From assembly GCA_001784565.1 (NCBI GenBank), contig MFRL01000057.1, forward strand, positions 10,000 through 55,910: a stretch of 45,911 nt of DNA. The letters are read 5' to 3'. A model generated the notes under the pieces. It ran no database searches. It was not told the DNA's origin and was given only the letters and a program-made list of their open reading frames with translations. Origin of the DNA: Candidatus Melainabacteria bacterium GWF2_37_15. GTDB taxonomy: Bacteria > Cyanobacteriota > Vampirovibrionia > Gastranaerophilales > UBA9971. Below, in pieces: positions 39,464-45,911 of the stretch (positions are counted from its first letter, which is position 1; each line of letters opens with the position of its first letter). Both the position numbers and the translations under genes were made by a program.

Positions 39464-39768
39464 CTATGCCTCAAAAGGATTATAAATCGACAACCCTTTT
39501 ACTTTATGAAAATCCTTGTTATCCCTTGTTACAAGTGTTAATTTGTTATTAAAGGCTGTTGCGGCTATTATGGCATCGGCAGATTTGATTTTAGCTTTTT
39601 GCCTAATTTTAATGGCTGTTTCTATTATTTCATTTGTTATATCTAATATTTGCGCGTTTTTAATGAACTCATCCATCGTCATAATTGCTTCATCTGTCAG
39701 TTTATTCCAATTTCATTATTAAGATGATAAATCAGAATATTTGTATCAAAAAGATATTTTATTCCCAT
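39464..39768 (-). pseudogene. VapC-type PIN toxin, frameshifted
   Basis: The first frame begins with ATG at 39768 and reads G-I-K-Y-L-F-D-T-N-I-L-I-Y-H-L-N-N-E, the standard VapC opening with its first catalytic Asp. It hits TGA after G-I-N near 39699. One frame over, translation continues L-T-D-E-A-I-M-T-M-D-E-F through S-A-D-A-I-I-A-A-T-A and T-R-D-N-K-D-F to 39464. The total is 305 bases, one short of a multiple of three, so one A is missing from the A-run at about 39702-39705. With it restored the toxin would be 101 aa. It overlaps the antitoxin by 10 bases. A sequencing error must be excluded. Confidence 0.75.
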
Positions 39769-39986
39769 TCCCTTTTCCATTCGTCCCGAATCTTTTTACT
39801 TTCTTCTTCAGCGCTGAAATTAAGATGTTTTAATGCACCCCTATAATCGGAAGGTTTTGTCCTTTTAATGTTTTTTTTCTTTCTTATAAAATCTTCAATT
39901 ACAATCACAGCTTGTTCAGCATCTTTTTCATCAAGCTGCTCAAGTTCTTTAACTAATTTATCAATTTTATCTCTTGGTATGCTCAT
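39759..39986 (-). CDS. VapB-type antitoxin
   Basis: A 75-aa acidic/basic helical protein (L-V-K-E-L-E-Q-L-D-E-K-D-A-E-Q-A) with a charged C-terminal stretch A-E-E-E-S-K-K-I-R-D-E-W-K-R-E-W, the type of tail that occupies a PIN toxin's active site. It lies directly before the frameshifted vapC and overlaps it by 10 bases. The start has no clear ribosome binding site. It lies 31 bases downstream of aroF on the same strand, so it may be co-transcribed. Confidence 0.72.
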   Translation of the reverse strand: MSIPRDKIDKLVKELEQLDEKDAEQAVIVIEDFIRKKKNIKRTKPSDYRGALKHLNFSAEEESKKIRDEWKREWE

Positions 39987-40017
39987 ATATATTATTTTAA
40001 TCTAATATTGATAATTT

Positions 40018-41031
40018 TTAAAGCTCCCGCTTTAATACCGGCGCAATACCCTTCAATTCGCCATAAAGTTCCTCAAACTGGTTAAGGTATAATGACTGCG
40101 CCCCATCACATAATGCGGTATCAGGGCTGTTGTGAATTTCTACAATAATCCCATCCGCCCCGGCAGCAATTGCAGCCCTGGACATAGGCGCTACTTTGTC
40201 CCGTAATCCGGTTGCATGGCTTGGGTCTACAATAATCGGTAAATGGCTGAGTTTCTTGATTACCGGTATAGCTGAAATATCAAGGGTGTTGCGTGTAGCG
40301 GTTTCGAAAGTGCGGATTCCTCTTTCACAAAGGATAACGTCCCGATTTCCGCCAGCCATAATATATTCAGCAGACATTAACAGCTCTTCTATAGTGGCAG
40401 AAAGCCCCCTTTTGAGCAAGACAGGTTTTTTAATGTATCCCAGCTCCCTTAAAAGGTTAAAATTCTGCATATTTCTAGCACCAACCTGCAGTATGTCAAC
40501 GTATTTCACGCATAATTCTATCTGGGAAGCTTCCATTACTTCAGAAACAATGGCCATGTTGTATTTGTCCGCAACTTGCCTTAAATATTTTAATCCCTGT
40601 TCGCCAAGCCCTTGAAAGCTGTAAGGTGAGGTTCTCGGTTTAAATGCGCCGCCCCTCATAAATTTTACACCGCATCTATGCAGGCATTCAGCTATGGCTT
40701 CGAGTTGTTCAAGGGATTCAACAGCGCATGGGCCTGCTATAACAGCTATTTTATTGCCGCCTATTTCCGCATTCCTTACTTTTATTATGCTGTCATCATT
40801 TTTGAATGTCCTGCTGGCAAGCTTGTAATTGGAACTGATTTTTAGTACTTCCTGTACCCCTTCCATCAGCTCAATATCTCTTCTGTCCTGGATTGCTTTG
40901 CCGCCCACAGCGCCAATAACGGTGTTTATTTCACCTTTTGATATATGTGAGTCAAACCCTTTGGATTTGATGCAGTCCACTACCTTTTGTATGGCATCAT
41001 CAGACGCATTAGGCTTCATTACGATTAACAT
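40018..41031 (-). CDS. aroF: DAHP synthase (3-deoxy-7-phosphoheptulonate synthase)
   Basis: First enzyme of the shikimate pathway: joins phosphoenolpyruvate and erythrose 4-phosphate. The 337-aa protein has an N-terminal ferredoxin-like/ACT-type domain (1-70) that gives feedback control in this type. The barrel follows with A-G-P-C-A-V-E-S, R-G-G-A-F-K-P-R-T-S-P-Y-S-F-Q-G, Q-V-G-A-R-N-M-Q-N and D-P-S-H-A-T-G. It is the type I-beta form (AroF/AroA(G) of Bacillus and Thermotoga). AAGGGAA lies before the ATG. Divergent from fliJ. Confidence 0.94.
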   Translation of the reverse strand: MLIVMKPNASDDAIQKVVDCIKSKGFDSHISKGEINTVIGAVGGKAIQDRRDIELMEGVQEVLKISSNYKLASRTFKNDDSIIKVRNAEIGGNKIAVIAGPCAVESLEQLEAIAECLHRCGVKFMRGGAFKPRTSPYSFQGLGEQGLKYLRQVADKYNMAIVSEVMEASQIELCVKYVDILQVGARNMQNFNLLRELGYIKKPVLLKRGLSATIEELLMSAEYIMAGGNRDVILCERGIRTFETATRNTLDISAIPVIKKLSHLPIIVDPSHATGLRDKVAPMSRAAIAAGADGIIVEIHNSPDTALCDGAQSLYLNQFEELYGELKGIAPVLKREL

Positions 41032-41191
41032 AGTATATTCCCTTTTTTGTTCACTATATTAAATACTATATATAAAATTTAACTATAATCCAAATCCTAT
41101 CTTTAGAGGATGAATAAAAGCCTCTGCATGAGTTAATCTTCAAATAACGGAGAAATATGTCTCGGGAACAGAGGTAAATGGTAAATATCGG

Positions 41192-41638
41192 GTGAAAGGT
41201 TTTAAGTTTAAACTTCAAAGCGTTCTTGAAGCGAAAATTAAAAAGTTTGAAGACTGCCAGCTGGAGTTTGCTAAGGTTAAAAACAGGTTAAATGTTGAAA
41301 ACCAAAGGCTCGATTACTTGTATAAAACTCTTGAACAGACAACTGCCGAGCTGGAACTAGTTATGAGTTCCAAAAGCATAGATTACACTTTAATTTTTTG
41401 CTACCAAAACTATATAATCAAGCTCAAACAGGACATCAGAAACCAGCATAAATTAATAGAAACTATTGAAAAAGAGCTTGATGAAAAAAACAAGAAAATG
41501 TTGGAAGCCTTAAAAGAAAAAACCATGATGGAAAAACTCAGGGAAAAAGCTCAGGAGGAGTTCAGAAAAAATATCGAAAGACTCGATATGCTTAACATAG
41601 ATGAAATAGCAACAAACAGGCATAAAAAAGCGGGGTAA
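41192..41638 (+). CDS. fliJ: Flagellar export protein FliJ-like
   Basis: A 148-aa coiled-coil protein, the length of FliJ, a general chaperone and stalk of the flagellar type III export ATPase. F-K-F-K-L-Q-S-V-L-E-A-K-I is the usual FliJ opening, followed by nearly continuous helix with heptads. The GTG at 41192 is the start; the nearest upstream SD is AGAGG some 20 bases away, so initiation is weakly supported. First of four flagellar genes on this strand. The 160-base divergent region before it holds TATAAT at 41084-41089. Confidence 0.8.
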   Translation: MKGFKFKLQSVLEAKIKKFEDCQLEFAKVKNRLNVENQRLDYLYKTLEQTTAELELVMSSKSIDYTLIFCYQNYIIKLKQDIRNQHKLIETIEKELDEKNKKMLEALKEKTMMEKLREKAQEEFRKNIERLDMLNIDEIATNRHKKAG

Positions 41639-41652
41639 ATGGAGATTTAAAT

Positions 41653-43407
41653 ATGGTTACAAGCCAACTATTGGACTTAATTAAAACTGACTATAAGCCT
41701 AAACAGGAAGATTTTACTTCCAAATATTGTTCAAAAGAAAGCTCAGACAGCTTTACTAAGGTTTTTGAAACAGCAAAGAAAACCCAGGAATATGGCCAGG
41801 AATATAATTACGAGAATGTTTTAGCCAATGTAAACACTCCAGCGCCTTATGAAAACAGGGAAACAAACGAATACAAGGCAACAGAAACGTTGCCTCAATC
41901 TCATAATAAAACTGAGGAAACCGGGAAAAGTGCGGAAGTTCGCAATGATAATGTACAGTCTCCACAGGATAAAGAAGTAAAAGCAGAATCAAATAAACAG
42001 GAAATATCCGATACAGTAGAAGAACCTAAGAATAGCACAGAAAAAGCTAGTGATACTAGTGAAATAGCCGAAAATAAACCGAAGGACGATGATCAGAAAA
42101 TCCAGAATAATAATGCTAAAGCTGAAATTAAAGAACCGGCAACAGATACAGCGGGAAAACTTCTGCTGGAAAATGCTGCTGCTAAAATAACTGCAAAAGA
42201 TATTAAGCTTGAAGTTAAAGACGTAAAAGCTGAAGCTAAAGCTGAAACAAAGGATATAAAAGCTGATGCAAAAGAAGCAAAAGCAGATATAAAAGCTGAC
42301 GTAAAAGCAGAAGTTAAGGCAGAAATAAAAGACATAAAAGCTGATGCAAAATCAGAAATCAAGCCTGAAGTAAAATCTGAGGTAAGGGCTGAGATTAAGG
42401 CTGAAATCAAAGAGGTAAAAGCTGAAGCAAAGTCTGAAATGAAGGCAGAAGTTAAGGATGTAAAAGCTGAAGTAAAGTCTGAAGCGAAGGCAGAAATAAA
42501 AGACATAAAAGCTGATGCTAAAGAAGCAAAAGCAGATATAAAAGCAGAAGTGAAGGCTGGAACAGAGCCTAAGGCACCTGTTTTGGAGGCATCAAATAAT
42601 GAAAAACCTGAAAATACTAAAGTGGTCGAGAATTCGAAAACTGCACCACCTCCATCTTCTAAGATTTTAGAGAAAAATGATGACTTAAAAGTAGATCAGG
42701 TTAAGGTAAGCCATAATGCAGAACCTGAAAAACAAGCTAAAGAAATTAATCTCAATCTTACAATGGATCAGAATAAACAGGGGCAATCAAAGCCAGAGCA
42801 CGAAATAAAAGCTAATACAAATTTAAACCAGTCAAATAACGCTGAAACCGGTGGATTAAAGCTTGACCTGTCAAAAACAGCACAGTTTGACAGAATTTTA
42901 AATTCAAGACAGTCTGATTTAACACAGCAATCCGTGCTTAATCAGGTTAAGCAGGCTTCTGCGCAATTATCAAACGGAAAATCCGAGGTGTCAATCGCAC
43001 TCAACCCGGAAAACCTGGGCAGGATAAACCTGAATTTAGTAAGTAGTAAAGGTGTTTTAACCGCACAGGTCATAGCGGAAAATCAACAGGTAAAAGAAAT
43101 GCTGTCTAAGGGAATAGAAACTCTCAGGCAAAACCTTGCCGAGCAGGGTATTAACGTAGGCAGAATAGTTGTTAACGTCCAGGAACCGTCTTCTGAAAAC
43201 AATAATTCTAATTTTGACCAAATGATGAATAAATTTGACCATAATAATGGCTCATCACAAACAAATGCACAATCCGGCAAACAAAATAATTCTGGAAATG
43301 CTCATATAGAAACAAATTTGGCTGATATAAACACTGCTGACCAGTTTAATAATGATGATCAGGATATGGAACCCACCCATCAGGGTTTAGTTGATTATAA
43401 GGTATAG
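41653..43407 (+). CDS. fliK: FliK-like hook-length control protein with K-A-E repeats
   Basis: A 584-aa protein between fliJ and flgD, the expected place of FliK, the ruler that sets hook length and switches export. The C-terminal domain (about 435-530) has V-S-I-A-L-N-P-E-N-L-G-R-I-N-L-N-L and L-R-Q-N-L-A-E-Q-G-I-N-V, the FliK switch core. The middle (178-302) is built of K-A-E-x-K-D-x-K-A-D/E units that form a highly charged helix; the nucleotides 42184-42558 are repetitive too. N- and linker regions are disordered and Gln/Asn-rich. Length from the repeat could vary between strains. Confidence 0.82.
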   Translation: MVTSQLLDLIKTDYKPKQEDFTSKYCSKESSDSFTKVFETAKKTQEYGQEYNYENVLANVNTPAPYENRETNEYKATETLPQSHNKTEETGKSAEVRNDNVQSPQDKEVKAESNKQEISDTVEEPKNSTEKASDTSEIAENKPKDDDQKIQNNNAKAEIKEPATDTAGKLLLENAAAKITAKDIKLEVKDVKAEAKAETKDIKADAKEAKADIKADVKAEVKAEIKDIKADAKSEIKPEVKSEVRAEIKAEIKEVKAEAKSEMKAEVKDVKAEVKSEAKAEIKDIKADAKEAKADIKAEVKAGTEPKAPVLEASNNEKPENTKVVENSKTAPPPSSKILEKNDDLKVDQVKVSHNAEPEKQAKEINLNLTMDQNKQGQSKPEHEIKANTNLNQSNNAETGGLKLDLSKTAQFDRILNSRQSDLTQQSVLNQVKQASAQLSNGKSEVSIALNPENLGRINLNLVSSKGVLTAQVIAENQQVKEMLSKGIETLRQNLAEQGINVGRIVVNVQEPSSENNNSNFDQMMNKFDHNNGSSQTNAQSGKQNNSGNAHIETNLADINTADQFNNDDQDMEPTHQGLVDYKV

Positions 43408-43420
43408 GAGGTAGGTATAA

Positions 43421-43852
43421 GTGACTATACAGGATACTGTAACTAGTATTTCCAACAATACAGAGAAAACCAGATTTGAGAACAGGGTAACAGGAACTAC
43501 TGACCTTGGTCCGGATGCTTTTCTCCAGTTATTAATGACGCAATTAAAGCACCAGGATCCATTAAACCCAATGAGTAACCAGGAATTTTTATCCCAACAG
43601 GCGCAATTTACGCAGATTAGCGAATTGCAGAAGTTAAATAAGTCATTCAATGGGCAGACTCTATTTGTACAGGCAAGCTCACTTGTTGGAAAAACGGTTA
43701 GTTTCCTTAATCCGGATAATCTTACGGAAACTTTGGAAGGTCAAGTGACAGAAGCAAAGTTTAACGATAAGGGTACAGCTGTTGTCGTAAATGGAAAGGA
43801 TTATCCATTAGAAAGTATTTTAAGCATAAAAGATAGTCAAGGGGAGGTATAA
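43421..43852 (+). CDS. flgD: Hook-capping protein FlgD
   Basis: Scaffold cap under which hook subunits polymerise, 143 aa. D-A-F-L-Q-L-L-M-T-Q-L-K-H-Q-D-P-L-N-P-M (about 31-50) and F-L-S-Q-Q-A-Q-F-T-Q-I are diagnostic of the N-terminal export and assembly region; V-G-K-T-V follows. The start is GTG at 43421 with AGGAGG 9 bases upstream. The long C-terminal beta domain found in enterobacteria is mostly absent, a common short form. The stop directly abuts the flgE ATG. Confidence 0.92.
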   Translation: MTIQDTVTSISNNTEKTRFENRVTGTTDLGPDAFLQLLMTQLKHQDPLNPMSNQEFLSQQAQFTQISELQKLNKSFNGQTLFVQASSLVGKTVSFLNPDNLTETLEGQVTEAKFNDKGTAVVVNGKDYPLESILSIKDSQGEV

Positions 43853-45223
43853 ATGTCACAAGGTCTTTTTACAGCATCATCAGGTATTGCTGCAAACCAG
43901 GCAAAAATGGATGTTATTGCTGACAATATCGCAAATATCGGTACAGTTGGCTTTAAGTCCAGCCAGGTAAACTTTGAAACCGTTTTCTCAAGGCAGTTGT
44001 CTGCGGGTTCTCCTCCAACTGGTGATGTGGGAGGTATTAACCCTAAAGAAATCGGTCTGGGTGTTATGGTTGGTGAAATAGGAAGAAATTTCTCAAATGG
44101 TTCTATTCAGACTACCGGAAGGACTTCTGACCTGAATATCCAGGGTGAGGGCTTTTTTACCGTAATGAACTATGCCGGGGAAACTCTTCTTACGAGAGCA
44201 GGAAACTTTTCTACAGATGCTGATGGAAACCTTGTTAATTCGCAGGGATGTAAAGTAGTAGGCACATCTAGTGTAACAAGCAGTACAGGCGGAACAACAA
44301 CTGTTCAGATTCCGACAAAATTAAATTTAACCACGCCTGATGCATTGGGTACAACTGTGGGAGTTGGTAATGTAGGCCAGCTTGACGGGTCAACGATTAC
44401 AGCAGGAACATTTACAGTAGCAGTTGACGGTGGTGTAGTTGGTGCAGAAGATGCAACTGTTACAATAGATGATGATGATACTTTAACTGACATAGCAACT
44501 AAACTACAAGTTGCAATAAGGGCAACAGCAGAAGATGCTGATGATGATATAACTGTTTCAGTTGTAGGAAATAATATAGTTATAGATACGTCCGGCGATT
44601 CGGAAACTGTTACATTTACCGGTGATTCGGCGGATACCAGTAATTTCTTATCAGTCATGGGATTTACAGGAGCTGCTGCCACTGGATATACCAGTGCGGA
44701 ATTAAAAGATCAGTCAATGGTTACAATAGCAGACTCTGACACCACTTCAGATACCTATTCCGTTACCAGTTATTCAATTTCAAATGATGGAGCAGTAGAA
44801 GTAACATATTCTAATGGCGGAAAATTAACTGTAGTTAGTGATGCAGGAGGAACAATCAGGGAACTCAAATATACATCTCCTTCCAGCAGGGAAATATCAA
44901 GCTTAAATATTACGAATAGTCATACTTCATTAGATCCTGCACAATTGCAGATTCAGTTGGCTACAGTGGTTAACCCTAAAGGTTTAAGCTCTGAAGGCGG
45001 AAACCTGTTTTCACTTAACGCTGCTGCCGGCGATCCTACATACGCAATCGGTAGGGCAGGAGGTCTGGGTGTTATAAACTCAGGTTCTCTTGAGGCATCA
45101 AACGTTGATTTGCCCTCGGAATTCTCGAATATGATACTTGCACAAAGAGGTGTTGAGGCAAACAGTAGGACATTCAGTGTACAAAATGAGGTTTTAAGAA
45201 CAATCGTAAACCTCGGCAGATAA
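43853..45223 (+). CDS. flgE: Flagellar hook protein FlgE
   Basis: Structural subunit of the flagellar hook, 456 aa. The N-terminal rod/hook signature M-S-Q-G-L-F-T-A-S-S-G-I-A-A-N-Q and N-I-A-N-x-x-T-V-G-F-K-S is complete. The C-terminal E-A-S-N-V-D-L-P-S-E-F-S-N-M-I-L-A-Q-R-G-V-E-A-N-S-R-type heptad segment is complete as well. The middle (about 140-330) is Thr/Asp/Gly-rich surface domain, poorly conserved. ATG follows the flgD stop at once. Terminated at 45240. Confidence 0.92.
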   Translation: MSQGLFTASSGIAANQAKMDVIADNIANIGTVGFKSSQVNFETVFSRQLSAGSPPTGDVGGINPKEIGLGVMVGEIGRNFSNGSIQTTGRTSDLNIQGEGFFTVMNYAGETLLTRAGNFSTDADGNLVNSQGCKVVGTSSVTSSTGGTTTVQIPTKLNLTTPDALGTTVGVGNVGQLDGSTITAGTFTVAVDGGVVGAEDATVTIDDDDTLTDIATKLQVAIRATAEDADDDITVSVVGNNIVIDTSGDSETVTFTGDSADTSNFLSVMGFTGAAATGYTSAELKDQSMVTIADSDTTSDTYSVTSYSISNDGAVEVTYSNGGKLTVVSDAGGTIRELKYTSPSSREISSLNITNSHTSLDPAQLQIQLATVVNPKGLSSEGGNLFSLNAAAGDPTYAIGRAGGLGVINSGSLEASNVDLPSEFSNMILAQRGVEANSRTFSVQNEVLRTIVNLGR

Positions 45224-45239
45224 TAATATAAATTAAAAT

Positions 45240-45267
45240 AAAAACGCCTGCGTAAGCGGGCGTTTTT
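45240..45267. terminator. Terminator between flgE and guaB
   Basis: AAAAACGCCTGC, loop GTAA, GCGGGCGTTTTT: 12-bp stem with T-run, usable from both sides. Same CCTGC-GTAA-GCGGG core as 24621-24648. Confidence 0.88.
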
Positions 45268-45282
45268 ATGTTTAAAAATAAT

Positions 45283-45911
<629 letters not shown>

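Noticed and set aside
39271-39552. 93-codon plus-strand frame
   Set aside because: It overlaps the vapC remnant, has odd composition and no ribosome binding site. It looks like chance opening in repeat-derived DNA.
40018-41031. KDO-8-P synthase instead of DAHP synthase
   Set aside because: The N-terminal ferredoxin-like regulatory domain and the R-G-G-A-F-K-P-R-T-S-P-Y pattern belong to type I-beta DAHP synthase.
42093-42506. Long minus-strand open frame (137 codons) rich in Ser/Ala/Phe
   Set aside because: It is the antisense of the K-A-E repeat of fliK; repeat codons leave the opposite strand free of stops. No ribosome binding site.

Overview
The window is an AT-rich bacterial chromosome segment made of ordinary housekeeping, motility and envelope genes interleaved with small proteins of unknown function. 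It shows no prophage, CRISPR array, rRNA or tRNA that I could recognise. Flagellar genes (fliA, fliJ, fliK-like, flgD, flgE), chemotaxis genes, a SPOR protein and cyanobacterium-like small genes with N-terminal F-G or S-F-K-G motifs suggest a non-photosynthetic, flagellated member of the Cyanobacteria-related Vampirovibrionia/Melainabacteria (Gastranaerophilales-like). That assignment is from gene content and remembered protein style only, at moderate confidence.

Layout. 1-1600 (minus): flagellar sigma factor FliA translationally coupled to a conserved unknown protein, then two GC-rich hairpins. 1.8-6.6 kb (minus): a 51-aa coiled-coil gene and a four-enzyme block: homocitrate/Re-citrate-synthase-like enzyme, LeuC-type and LeuD-type dehydratase subunits and an isocitrate dehydrogenase. 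A small opposite-strand gene interrupts the block. Substrate-loop residues point to tricarboxylic substrates, so the block may make 2-oxoglutarate. 6.7-12.4 kb: secA, two small unknown genes, prfB with its programmed +1 frameshift, and a permuted NlpC/P60-like protein. 12.4-19.2 kb: a divergent sensory locus, with REC-GGDEF and double CheW on one side and a receptor and CheA-REC hybrid on the other. 19.2-22 kb: the rplS-rbgA-rnhB translation block with an AT-rich NYN-domain nuclease gene inserted. 22-28 kb: a nucleotidyltransferase with an unusual N-terminal extension, a small hydrophobic protein, polA with all three domains, and a short DRE-TIM aldolase.

28-36 kb: an HD-domain protein with an EF-hand-like loop, a HIT hydrolase, a TPR-like exported protein, an SDR enzyme, a YtxG/YtxH envelope-stress-like cluster, a DUF366 protein, a SPOR protein and a Met/Asn-rich low-complexity protein. 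36-41 kb: a DUF2267 protein, lipA, rpsO, small genes, an island of extragenic palindromes and a MITE-like element, a vapBC-type toxin-antitoxin pair whose toxin is frameshifted, and DAHP synthase. 41-45.9 kb: fliJ, fliK-like, flgD and flgE in one operon, then the 3' part of guaB, which runs off the window.

The best candidates for undescribed biology are these. (1) Several otherwise unrelated proteins share a short motif (V-x-F-G or S-F-K-G) near their N-termini. (2) At least four small genes, three of them with that motif, share an upstream element built on CAA, a T-tract, an AG and ACTT. (3) A second 36-bp upstream element, 31/36 identical, is shared by the HD-domain gene and the Met-rich gene. 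(4) The non-canonical citrate-to-2-oxoglutarate block. All start choices, family names and functions come from reading the sequence without database searches.
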